NCBI GenBank assembly: GCA_964509205.1 | Contig: CAZDVW010000006.1 | Location: 1 to 64,000, forward strand | Reading direction: 5' to 3' | From: Duodenibacillus sp964509205 | GTDB taxonomy: Bacteria > Pseudomonadota > Gammaproteobacteria > Burkholderiales > Burkholderiaceae_F | DNA length: 64,000 bases | In this document: positions 1 through 7,718 of the stretch, piece by piece | Layout: each line of letters starts with the position of its first letter | Position numbering within the stretch: the stretch's first letter is position 1 | Program-made: the position numbers and the translations under genes | Notes under the pieces: generated by a model | Seen by the model: the letters and a program-made list of their open reading frames with translations, nothing else | Databases searched by the model: none | What the model was told of the DNA's origin: nothing

Positions 1-55
1 AACTCGCGACCTCAACCTTGGCAAGGTTGCGCTCTACCAACTGAGCTACTCCCGC
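1..55 (-). tRNA. tRNA-Gly (anticodon GCC), 3' end outside the window
   Basis: Read on the minus strand the segment begins GCGGGAGTAGCTCAGTTGG, a typical acceptor stem and D-arm, followed by an anticodon arm with GCC (complement of positions 20-22). The T-arm and acceptor 3' side lie beyond the window edge. The anticodon loop and identity fit tRNA-Gly(GCC). Confidence 0.93.
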
Positions 56-199
56 AACGAGAGTTCGCATTTTACACACTCGCCTAGGCTTGTCAAGTCG
101 GAGAAAGGACTTCTGAAAAGATCATAAAAATGGCTTTCAAGATGATGTTCCGGCAGTGTTAGGATAACTGCTGAGTTCTGTCTTTTTGCTGTTTCCTCT

Positions 200-1075
200 A
201 TGCCCTCTTCTTACACAAACGCCTATCGCGGTCGTTTTGCTCCGAGTCCGACCGGACGCCTTCACGCCGGCAGCCTTGCCTGTGCGATGGCTAGTTTCCT
301 TGACGCCAGAGCGCATAACGGGATTTGGATTGTTCGGATCGAAGACATTGACCAAGAACGTTGCCGCAAAGAGTTGGCAAAAGACATTCTGCAAACGCTT
401 TCAAAGTTCGGACTCGTAAGCGATGAGCCCGTCGTCTGGCAATCAGAACGGTCAGAACTGTATGAGGCTGCCTTTCAGAGACTTCAAACGCAAGGCGATA
501 TTTACGGGTGTGCGTGCTCCCGCTCGGAGATTGTGCGTCAAGTACAAAGGCTCAATCTTCCCAAAACGGTCTATCCCGGAACCTGTCGCGACGGAACAAG
601 AGGAAAACCCGTCCGCTCGTGGCGATTTCGCGTCAACCCAGGCATTGTCTCTTTTAAGGACAGATTGCAAGACGTTTTTACGCAAGATTGCGCTCGCGAA
701 GTCGGCGATTTCATCATCCGACGAGCCGACGGACAATGGGCCTATCAACTGGCTGTCGTTGTCGACGATGCCGCACAAAGTATCACGGATGTTGTTCGCG
801 GCGAGGATCTTTTGGATAACACGCCGCGACAACTTCTCCTGCAACAGGCTCTTGGTTTGCCGACGATGCGCTACATGCACATTCCTCTCGTGAAAGATCA
901 ATTCGGGGAAAAACTTTCAAAGCAAACCAAGGCAATCCCTGTTTCGACTGAATCGCCCATTGCGACGCTCGAAGAACTCCTCGGACACTTCAAACTCCCG
1001 AAAACCGGTGCCGGAACGCTTAGCGAATTCTGGAGACTTGCCAGCGAGTTTTGGCAAGAGACGATGCCCTCTTAA
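200..1075 (+). CDS. gluQRS: Glutamyl-Q tRNA(Asp) synthetase
   Basis: Paralogue of the glutamyl-tRNA synthetase catalytic domain that attaches glutamate to the queuosine base of tRNA-Asp rather than to the tRNA end. The 291 residues match the short family: Rossmann core only, with no anticodon-binding domain. Visible are RFAPSPTG with the HIGH-equivalent HAGS (residues 22-25), a Cys-rich zinc motif near residue 100 (CAC, then YPGTC), and KLSKQ (238-242) in place of KMSKS. It stands alone, divergent from the tRNA-Gly gene and convergent with the lipoprotein gene downstream. Confidence 0.95.
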   Translation: MPSSYTNAYRGRFAPSPTGRLHAGSLACAMASFLDARAHNGIWIVRIEDIDQERCRKELAKDILQTLSKFGLVSDEPVVWQSERSELYEAAFQRLQTQGDIYGCACSRSEIVRQVQRLNLPKTVYPGTCRDGTRGKPVRSWRFRVNPGIVSFKDRLQDVFTQDCAREVGDFIIRRADGQWAYQLAVVVDDAAQSITDVVRGEDLLDNTPRQLLLQQALGLPTMRYMHIPLVKDQFGEKLSKQTKAIPVSTESPIATLEELLGHFKLPKTGAGTLSEFWRLASEFWQETMPS

Positions 1076-1082
1076 CTTTGGC

Positions 1083-1556
1083 CTATTCAGAAATCCATGG
1101 GATGGGCTGAGGAAACAGCCGATCCACAAGCAAACGAATCGTCGTCCCGATGTCTTCGGAATTCGTTGTCATAAACCCTTTTTGATCTGCTTGAATTGAA
1201 CTGACGCGAACCGTGCCTGCCTGTCCGTTTTCCTTGTGGCGCAATTCCAAGGTGGCTTTTTTCAGATTACTCTTCATCCAGCCGCCAAATTCAAAATCGA
1301 ATCGAACGCAATTTTGACAGCGGCTCGCCTCTTCTTCTGAGTTCACTTCCTGAACGCGCAAGCCTTTCTCTTCAAGAGCCTTTCTAACTTCATAGGCCAT
1401 CGCAACAGAGTTTTCCGAAGAAATCTTCAGACAAACGACTGAGGACTGAGGCGAATCAAACTTATAACGATACGGATCCATTGAATACGGCAAATGACTG
1501 CAACCGTTCAACAGAAGAATCCCCGATGCTGCTAGAAAAAGATTCAAACGAACCAA
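1083..1556 (-). CDS. Hypothetical lipoprotein
   Basis: 157 residues with a clear type II signal peptide: short basic start, hydrophobic core and lipobox LLNGC, so Cys19 is the likely lipidated residue. The mature part has a conserved-looking pair of Cys (CQNC near residue 80) and a beta-rich C-terminus. I do not recognise a family. It is convergent with gluQRS, with seven bases between the stops. It is probably an envelope protein anchored in the outer membrane, as it has no Asp at +2 (Ser follows the Cys). Function unknown. Confidence 0.75.
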   Translation of the reverse strand: MVRLNLFLAASGILLLNGCSHLPYSMDPYRYKFDSPQSSVVCLKISSENSVAMAYEVRKALEEKGLRVQEVNSEEEASRCQNCVRFDFEFGGWMKSNLKKATLELRHKENGQAGTVRVSSIQADQKGFMTTNSEDIGTTIRLLVDRLFPQPIPWISE

Positions 1557-1611
1557 AATAACACTCCTCCCGGCTCAATCGTATCACAGAGAGACTTGTA
1601 AAAAAAGAGAA

Positions 1612-2526
1612 CTACTCGGCCAAAGTCCCGACATGCGCCAAGACGGAACGAGCCAATGCACTTTTGTTGTAGCCGCCTTCCATGACGCTCACGAGTCTGT
1701 CGGAGCACACGTCATGCGCCACACGCATCAAACAACGTGTAAGGTAGGAATAATCAAATTCGGAGAATTTCAAAAGCGTTTGATCATCTTCACAGTGCGT
1801 ATCAAAGCCAAAAGAAACGAGGATCAATTCCGGAGAAAAAGCGCGCAATTTCGGAATCCATTGCGTTTCGATCAAGTGAATGACGTCCCGGCCAAGGGTA
1901 CCGTCTTCTAAAGCCGCATTCACAACATTGTCTGCCTGACACATCTCAAGACCATAGGGATAGGCCGAAGCTTGAAAACTATCGAAAAGCATAAACGTCG
2001 GATCCGATGCAAGGATATCTTCGGAGCCATTGGCTCGATGGGCGTCCACGTCAATGACGGCAATGCGTTTCAAATCAAGACGCTCTGAGGCAAAACGCGC
2101 TGCACAGGCAACGGAATTAATGAGGCAAAACCCGCCTCCGAAATCGATTCCGGCATGGTGACCGGGCGGGCGAACGCAGACAAAGGCATTTTTCAAGCGG
2201 CCTAGAACAACCTGTTTTGTCGCTTCAATGGCAGCCCCTGCACTTTTCATGGCTCCTTCAAGCAACTGCGGCGTGATGGATGTTTCAGCGCTGACCTTGG
2301 CATGTTCCTTAGCAAGTGCTTGCAGTTTTTGGATATAAGGTTCTGCATGCGCCAGAAGAATGTCGCACATCTTGGCCTTTTCAGCTTCTAAGTGCAGAAC
2401 CCGCTTTGAGAGAGCACTCGCCTGCATGAGCCAGTTGATCCGCTCGATTCGATCCGGATGATCGGGATTTCCTTCGCCCGTATCCGGACACAAACAGAGA
2501 TCATGTGTGAAAAAACCAGTCGTCAT
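1612..2526 (-). CDS. Histone deacetylase / acetylpolyamine amidohydrolase family protein
   Basis: 304-residue zinc-dependent deacetylase of the arginase-deacetylase fold. Visible motifs are RPPGHHAG (catalytic His pair, around residue 120), the metal-binding D-x-D-x-H stretch (DVDAH, around 160) and GFDTH near the C-terminus (third metal Asp). The usual HHGNG after the metal His is changed to HRANG. Bacterial members act on acetylated polyamines, other small acetylamides or proteins; the substrate cannot be told from sequence. The start is divergent from mltB. A putrescine importer lies 5 kb away, which weakly favours a polyamine role. Confidence 0.85.
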   Translation of the reverse strand: MTTGFFTHDLCLCPDTGEGNPDHPDRIERINWLMQASALSKRVLHLEAEKAKMCDILLAHAEPYIQKLQALAKEHAKVSAETSITPQLLEGAMKSAGAAIEATKQVVLGRLKNAFVCVRPPGHHAGIDFGGGFCLINSVACAARFASERLDLKRIAVIDVDAHRANGSEDILASDPTFMLFDSFQASAYPYGLEMCQADNVVNAALEDGTLGRDVIHLIETQWIPKLRAFSPELILVSFGFDTHCEDDQTLLKFSEFDYSYLTRCLMRVAHDVCSDRLVSVMEGGYNKSALARSVLAHVGTLAE

Positions 2527-2626
2527 TCAGCAAGAATCCGCATTCAAAAGAAGATATGATTGCGAGAATAGGCTATTTTCCGAAACTTGGCAAAAGCGGC
2601 TGTGCCCAACAAGTCCCAATAATCCG

Positions 2627-3694
2627 ATGCAGTCAAGAAATAATTACACGCGCCGTCAGTTTCTCGGCGACATCCCTGCGGGAATCGTCGGCTTAACTCT
2701 GTGCAGGCCGTCTTTTGCCTCTGCGCTTGGAGAAACCGACTATCCGAATCGCTTGGACGTCCGACTTTGGGCTCAAACCGTTTCCGAACAACACGGAATT
2801 GACGTCGCTTGGATTCTGACCGTTCTTGCCAAGGCGCGTCACGTTAAAACATCCAAACGCATCATGGAACGGACGGCCTCCGAAAAAAATTGGACATCTT
2901 ATCGAGCTCGCACCATCACGGAAGAGCGCATCCGCAAAGGGGTTCGGTTCATGCGGAAAAATGCCCAATGGCTGAACGAAGCGCAATCTCGGTGGGGTGT
3001 TCCCGCGGAAATAATCACTGCCGTCATCGGTATCGAAACAATTTACGGCAAATCCGCAGGACGGTATCGCGTTTTGGATGTTCTTGCAACGCTTTCTTTT
3101 GATCACGAGCGGCGAGCCGAGTACTTTCAGTCGGAACTGGCGGCCTTTTTAGTGCTCTGCAGCAAAACCAACATCAACCCGACAACCGTCCAGGGCAGTT
3201 TCGCCGGAGCGATCGGATTGCCGCAATTTATGCCCTCCAACATTTTGCGTTTCGGCACGGACTTTGACGGCAACGGGATTGCAGACATTCGGTTTTCGGC
3301 GGCAGATGCCATCGGTTCAACAGCGAACTATTTGAAGCATCTCGGTTGGAATTCCGAGTTGCCGACAGAGTGGCCGTGTCGCTGTACGCAATACCATGCC
3401 AAAGACCTCGATGCAGGAGGAATCGTTGCCAATACGACACTGCAGAATCTTTTAGATGCCGGCGTTGAACCGCTTGAACCCATTCATGCCTCCCCCTCGA
3501 CGCAGGTTCTGCTTGTTGACCTTCCAGGGAAAACAACCGAGGGCAAGCGTTCAACGCTTTGGTTTATCGGAACGGAGAATTTCTCTGCCCTGTTGAGGTA
3601 CAACCGTTCGTACTTCTACGCACAAAGCGTCTGCGACCTGTCATCGGCAATCAAAACAGCCGACCTTGCCGATGACCCCATGCTCTTTTTTTAA
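2627..3694 (+). CDS. mltB: Membrane-bound/periplasmic lytic murein transglycosylase B, Tat-type signal
   Basis: MltB-type enzyme that cleaves the MurNAc-GlcNAc glycan bond to give 1,6-anhydro ends. The SLT_2 domain shows the catalytic Glu in AVIGIETIYG, then YKSAGRY-like and QGSFAGAIGLPQFMPS motifs and a D-x-N-x-D calcium-like loop (DFDGNGIAD). I chose the ATG at 2627 (355 aa) because it gives a signal peptide starting with TRRQFLG followed by a hydrophobic stretch ending ASA. An ATG at 2507 is in frame but would overlap the divergent deacetylase gene and bury the signal. The twin arginine suggests Tat export, unusual for MltB, which is normally a Sec lipoprotein. Confidence 0.88.
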   Translation: MQSRNNYTRRQFLGDIPAGIVGLTLCRPSFASALGETDYPNRLDVRLWAQTVSEQHGIDVAWILTVLAKARHVKTSKRIMERTASEKNWTSYRARTITEERIRKGVRFMRKNAQWLNEAQSRWGVPAEIITAVIGIETIYGKSAGRYRVLDVLATLSFDHERRAEYFQSELAAFLVLCSKTNINPTTVQGSFAGAIGLPQFMPSNILRFGTDFDGNGIADIRFSAADAIGSTANYLKHLGWNSELPTEWPCRCTQYHAKDLDAGGIVANTTLQNLLDAGVEPLEPIHASPSTQVLLVDLPGKTTEGKRSTLWFIGTENFSALLRYNRSYFYAQSVCDLSSAIKTADLADDPMLFF

Positions 3695-3720
3695 CGGATC
3701 GCTCCTGCAGCTAAAGCCAA

Positions 3721-5265
3721 TCAGGGTTCTTTGACTTCTTCAAAAACCTCGATTCCCTTTCCGCACAGAGGACAGACGTAATCTTTCGGAAGTTCCTCCC
3801 CTTCCCAAATATAACCGCAGACCGTGCAGCGAAAACGTTTTTTTGTCGGCGCAGAAACGTTTCGCGGTTCTTCTGACTTCACAGACGGTTGTTCCTCTCC
3901 GAGCTCTGCGCTTCTGTCGACATAGTGCGTGTGAAGCATCGCCTGGGCCGTAGCGCTTAACGGTTTTCCGTAAAAATCCTCATACAGTGTTTTGATTTCC
4001 GGATTCTCATGGCTTGTGCGCACGGCAAGGACTTCATCGCGCTTGTAAAGCGCATCGATGCGTTTTTGTCGGATCTCTTCTTCTTGTCCGTAGGGCGTTT
4101 TCGGCTGTCCCCCTCCTCCGATGCAACCGCCGGGACACGTCATCACTTCAACAAGGTCGTACTGTCGTTTCCCGTTTCGAATGTCTTCAATGAGTGCGTC
4201 CGCCGCCTGCGTGCCGTAGACGACAGCGGCTCGAAGCGTCGTCTCGGCAATCTGGATCTGAGCCTCACGGATCTTAGAAATGCCGCGAACAGCTTGAAAT
4301 TTCAATTCGTCCGCTTTGAGGTTTTTTCCTGTCAGAAAGAAGTAAGTACTCCGAAGGACTGCCTCCGTAACGCCGCCTGTGTTTCCGAAAATCACGCCGG
4401 CTCCGGATGAAACCCCGAGGGGACTGTCGAAGTGACTTTCAGACACCGCATCCAAAGAAATCTTTTCCTCTTTTGCCCAATTCGCCAGTTCTCTTGTCGT
4501 AATGACACAGTCTGTATCCCGCATATCCGGTCGTCCGATTCTGCGGCCGGCCGCATTCATCTCCGAGCGCCGAATTTCAAACTTCTTTGCCGTACACGGC
4601 GCCAGAGCGACGTTGAAGATTCTCTGCGGATCGACGCCGATTTTCTTGGAAAAATACGATTTGATGGTGGCTCCCTGCATTCCGATGGGACTGCGAGCCT
4701 TCGAGAGATTCGAGAGCAATTCCGGGTGAAATAATTCACAGAATTTCACCCAGGCCGGACAACAACTTGTAAATTGCGGCAAAGGTGCCGCTCCTGTCTT
4801 CACTCGAGACACAAACTCCGAGGCTTCTTCCACAACGGTAAGGTCGGCTCCGAAATCCGTATCGAGAACGTACTGCACGCCCAAGGCTCGCAAAAGTCCC
4901 ACCGCTTTTGATTCAACAAAAGACCCGGGAGCCATGCCGAAAGCTTCTCCCAACGAAACGCGCACGGCCGGCGACATTGTGACGACAACAATCTTTTCTG
5001 GATCGGCAAGCGCTTGCTTGACGAGGTCAATTTCACTCTTTTCCACAATGCTTGCCGTCGGACAAACATTGGCGCATTGCCCGCAGTGGATACAGACGGC
5101 CGTATCGTGCGTCTTTTCAAGGTCGTACCGACCGAGCACACCGATGTAGTCTTTGCAGACTTTCGTGCAAAGTCCGCATTTCACACAAAGCGATTCAATT
5201 CGTTCGATACTTGGATTATCCGACTCAATCGGAACGCGTACGCGGACATTCATGTGTTTCGACAT
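3721..5265 (-). CDS. [FeFe] hydrogenase with C-terminal rubredoxin domain
   Basis: 514 residues. Two [4Fe-4S] ferredoxin-type clusters (Cys27/30/33/37 and 58/61/64/68) lead into the H-cluster domain. The H-cluster motifs are TSCCPAW (166-172), APCTAKKFE (222-230) and EVMTCPGGCIGGGGQP (373-388). A rubredoxin-like domain with CxxCG pairs (Cys480/483 and 498/501) ends the protein. Known family role is H2 production or uptake with electrons passing through the FeS relay; the rubredoxin tail is an extra electron port. Oddity: the Met of the usual MPC motif is Ala222. No signal peptide, so cytoplasmic. The maturases HydE, HydF and HydG are not in the window. An AGG lies about 9 bases before the start. 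Confidence 0.93.
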   Translation of the reverse strand: MSKHMNVRVRVPIESDNPSIERIESLCVKCGLCTKVCKDYIGVLGRYDLEKTHDTAVCIHCGQCANVCPTASIVEKSEIDLVKQALADPEKIVVVTMSPAVRVSLGEAFGMAPGSFVESKAVGLLRALGVQYVLDTDFGADLTVVEEASEFVSRVKTGAAPLPQFTSCCPAWVKFCELFHPELLSNLSKARSPIGMQGATIKSYFSKKIGVDPQRIFNVALAPCTAKKFEIRRSEMNAAGRRIGRPDMRDTDCVITTRELANWAKEEKISLDAVSESHFDSPLGVSSGAGVIFGNTGGVTEAVLRSTYFFLTGKNLKADELKFQAVRGISKIREAQIQIAETTLRAAVVYGTQAADALIEDIRNGKRQYDLVEVMTCPGGCIGGGGQPKTPYGQEEEIRQKRIDALYKRDEVLAVRTSHENPEIKTLYEDFYGKPLSATAQAMLHTHYVDRSAELGEEQPSVKSEEPRNVSAPTKKRFRCTVCGYIWEGEELPKDYVCPLCGKGIEVFEEVKEP

Positions 5266-5358
5266 TTGTATTACCTACAACAAAAAGATTGCCGTCAATT
5301 GTATTTACACTAACCGAGGAAAGACGATTCCAAACGGATGCAGTTTACAGTTAAAGCG

Positions 5359-5384
5359 TCAAAAAGCCCTGCATTCACAGGGCT
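5359..5384 (-). terminator. Intrinsic terminator after tRNA-Leu
   Basis: A seven-base-pair stem (AGCCCTG/CAGGGCT, 5365-5371 with 5378-5384) with a six-base loop is followed on the minus strand by five T. It lies about 30 bases past the 3' end of the tRNA-Leu gene. Confidence 0.8.
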
Positions 5385-5415
5385 AAATCGAAAAATTCGA
5401 AAAATGAATGATCGT

Positions 5416-5503
5416 TGGTACGAGAGATCGGACTCGAACCGACACGCCTTTTAACGGCGACAGGACCTAAACCTGTTGCGTCTACCAATTTCGCCACTCT
5501 CGC
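5416..5503 (-). tRNA. tRNA-Leu (anticodon TAG)
   Basis: 88 bases including an encoded CCA. The cloverleaf has a seven-pair acceptor stem, a TAG anticodon (complement of 5467-5469), a long class II variable arm (GTCGCCGTTAAAAGGCGT) and a GGTTCGAGTCC T-arm. The discriminator is A as expected for leucine. The first acceptor pair is G-U (G1 with U72), where many homologues have G-C. Confidence 0.96.
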
Positions 5504-5546
5504 AAACGTCCCGTTTATTTAATGAACGAGACAAAACGGACGCATT

Positions 5547-6134
5547 TTAATGCGAATGATGGCATCCGCAACCGCAACTGCACTCCGTTTCTTCGGTTTC
5601 GTGATCGTGACAACCGCAAGAGCATTCTTCGTCATGATGATGAGAACAACCGCAGTCTTCATCATGATGATGGTGACCGCAACAGCAACAGCCCTCTTCT
5701 TCGGCAGGCTCCTGCAACGGCATCGGAACAAAAGGCGCAACGTAAGACTCAGTCCTTAATCCGACGCTCACGAGCATGGAACGGAATTGCTCATTTTCGA
5801 TCATGGCAAAACCGTCATCGGTCAAGGCTAAACGAACGCCTCGAGCCGCGAAAGCATAAGCTGCTTCATGTACCATCTGGGGGTCGCCGCTCACACGCAT
5901 CAGACGGTCCGGTGCCGCTTCGACGACATAAAAGCTTCCTTTTTCATCGATGAGAACATCACCGACTTCGAGCGGGCGAACCGCCCCGAGTGCATTCTCA
6001 AGCGTTTCATCTTGAGCCACGAAACCGCTCGGAGGCGTCAAACGCTGAGCATAGTTAAGCGAAATTTTCTTGGCTCGAGCAAGGAGTGCCTGAGCCGGTT
6101 TGGCATTAAGCGCCAAAAGTTTTGTAATTTTCAT
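5547..6134 (-). CDS. UreE-like metallochaperone with Cys/His-rich tail
   Basis: 195 residues. Residues about 20-145 align by eye with urease accessory protein UreE: GDVLIDEKGSFYVVEAAPDRL, an AAYAFAARGVRL stretch, a ..FRSMLVSVGLR.. stretch and the closing APFVPM. UreE carries nickel to urease. Here the core nickel ligands are lost: the GNRH histidine position reads AARGV, and the His-x-His later in the domain reads ENEQ. Instead the last 47 residues contain 13 Cys and 12 His in blocks of CCCC, HHHH, CGC, HHH and CSCGC. No urease genes lie near; neighbours are a LysR regulator and tRNA-Leu, with the [FeFe] hydrogenase beyond. It probably binds or stores metal (Ni, Zn or Cu); the client is unknown. 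Confidence 0.72.
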   Translation of the reverse strand: MKITKLLALNAKPAQALLARAKKISLNYAQRLTPPSGFVAQDETLENALGAVRPLEVGDVLIDEKGSFYVVEAAPDRLMRVSGDPQMVHEAAYAFAARGVRLALTDDGFAMIENEQFRSMLVSVGLRTESYVAPFVPMPLQEPAEEEGCCCCGHHHHDEDCGCSHHHDEECSCGCHDHETEETECSCGCGCHHSH

Positions 6135-6177
6135 GTCTTTTCCAATCTAGGTGGTCAGAAAACCATCTGCCCTGTTA

Positions 6178-7134
6178 TCAGGGTTGCATTTTATCAAACG
6201 GCAAGTTCGGTATATCCTCAAAACTGCCGGTTTCATCGTGAGAGGCCAGTAGCAGGAAAGTCATCAATTCACGCGTTTCAGGACGAATCTGATGCTGGTC
6301 GCTCGGAACGCAGATTTGAATCTCTTGCTTGTTCCAAAGTTCGTCAATTTCAACCGTCGTCATATCCAATTCGCGCGTCACCGGAGAATGAACCGGAACA
6401 AACATTGCGCCGTTTAACGCACGAAGCGTATCCAGTCCCGTTTGCATGCTTGGGAATCGGGCTCGAATATTGAGTCGAACTCCCTCTTGTCTTGCATGAT
6501 CTTCCAGATAAAGTTGCAATGACGTGCCTTTAGGCAGCGCCACCATCGGAATTCCATTTAATTCACGCAAACTCATATGCCGCTGCAAGTGCCTTTCCCG
6601 AGCTGTTTTTCTCTCAAGAAGCAAAACGAACTTGCACGTGAAATACGGAGAAAAGTGAAGCCCCTCAACCGTTTTTTCCGAGTGCCCGAAAACGCCGATA
6701 TCCGCAATTCCCTCAAGAAGCGCTTCAATGATTTCTTGGGAACGCATCAGTGTGAAATCGATTTTGACCTCCGGATAGCGCAACAGGAAATTGGCAATAT
6801 CGCGCTTTAAACGTCCCGTGATGGCCGAATACGTGGTAAAGAGCCGAACCGTATTGTCTTGTCGCCCGGAAAACTGCTGCATATGACGTTCGAGATCACG
6901 AGCCTGATCCAGCAAAACTTGCGCATCCTTCAAGAATCGCTCACCGGATTCGGTCAGTTCCACATCTTTCGGACCGCGTACAAAAAGTCTTGTTTTGAAG
7001 GTATCTTCCAATTTTCGTATGCGGACACTCGCGGCAGACACCGTCATAAACATGCGTTCGGCGGCGAGCCGAAAACTGCGCAGACGCGAGATCAGCACGA
7101 AAAGTTTCAAATCTTTCAGGTCGTATTGGATCAT
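6178..7134 (-). CDS. LysR-family transcriptional regulator
   Basis: 318 residues. The N-terminal winged helix-turn-helix is plain (residues 5-65, with SFRLAAERMFMTVSAASVRI and a LFVRGPKDVELTESG wing), followed by a linker helix and a periplasmic-binding-protein-like effector domain. It lies 43 bases upstream of the UreE-like gene in the same direction and could form an operon with it. The target and ligand are unknown. The stretch from its start to the next gene at 7372 (about 235 bases) is the likely promoter region. Confidence 0.92.
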   Translation of the reverse strand: MIQYDLKDLKLFVLISRLRSFRLAAERMFMTVSAASVRIRKLEDTFKTRLFVRGPKDVELTESGERFLKDAQVLLDQARDLERHMQQFSGRQDNTVRLFTTYSAITGRLKRDIANFLLRYPEVKIDFTLMRSQEIIEALLEGIADIGVFGHSEKTVEGLHFSPYFTCKFVLLLERKTARERHLQRHMSLRELNGIPMVALPKGTSLQLYLEDHARQEGVRLNIRARFPSMQTGLDTLRALNGAMFVPVHSPVTRELDMTTVEIDELWNKQEIQICVPSDQHQIRPETRELMTFLLLASHDETGSFEDIPNLPFDKMQP

Positions 7135-7371
7135 TGAATTTTATTTAACGAGCACTTGAATAAGTTTCCATGGACACGCAGACAAATATAGCGCACTATT
7201 CTCACTGAGATGAGAAACCCTCCAATTTAACTCTCAGCTCACGGCTTCGGTTCACAAGACAATCCTTCCCCTTTTTGATACAGTGTGAACCAAAAGCCCT
7301 TGAGGGGGCTTTGCAGAAACCGCAGTAATTTACTTGCAAAGCCCACTCTTCTTTTTCATAAGGAGAAGAAA

Positions 7372-7713
7372 ATGACGACGAAAGAAGACTTCCTTTTTGA
7401 AACCCCTTGGAGTGAAGATGAGGAACAAAGCGTTGCTAAGTTCTTCCATTCAAACTCAAAAGAACTCTCGCTTTTCCTCTCTTCTCACGGCGTTGATAAA
7501 AAAGCCCTCCTGGAAGCACTCAATGCCAACAAGGCCTCCGATTTTGTCAAAGCCATTGTCAACACACTGGAACTCGAAGACGTTGCCTCGCAAGAAAAGG
7601 CACGCGCCCGCGCTCACGACGAAATGTCTCGCCTTTCCCGCGCCCTTCGAGTGGCCGCGCGTGAACACGGCGCACTGAGTGACTTTGAGAAAGTGTTCGA
7701 GTCAAACCGTTAA
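7372..7713 (+). CDS. Small acidic hypothetical protein
   Basis: 113 residues starting at the ATG at 7372, chosen for the AGGAGAAGAA ribosome site just before it; a longer in-frame reading from 7285 has no such site. The N-terminus is acidic with aromatic residues (FLFETPWSEDEEQ), and the rest looks all-helical with a charged Arg/Glu-rich C-terminal helix. No signal peptide or membrane segment. I do not recognise the family. It is convergent with puuP, five bases from its stop. Confidence 0.7.
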   Translation: MTTKEDFLFETPWSEDEEQSVAKFFHSNSKELSLFLSSHGVDKKALLEALNANKASDFVKAIVNTLELEDVASQEKARARAHDEMSRLSRALRVAAREHGALSDFEKVFESNR

Positions 7714-7718
7714 TTTAA

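Noticed and set aside
2507..2626. Long N-terminal extension of mltB
   Set aside because: Would overlap the divergent deacetylase start and hide the signal peptide; the ATG at 2627 is better.
5519..5953. Open frames over the Cys/His tail of the UreE-like gene, both strands
   Set aside because: They are shadows caused by the repetitive codons for His, Asp, Cys; no ribosome sites.
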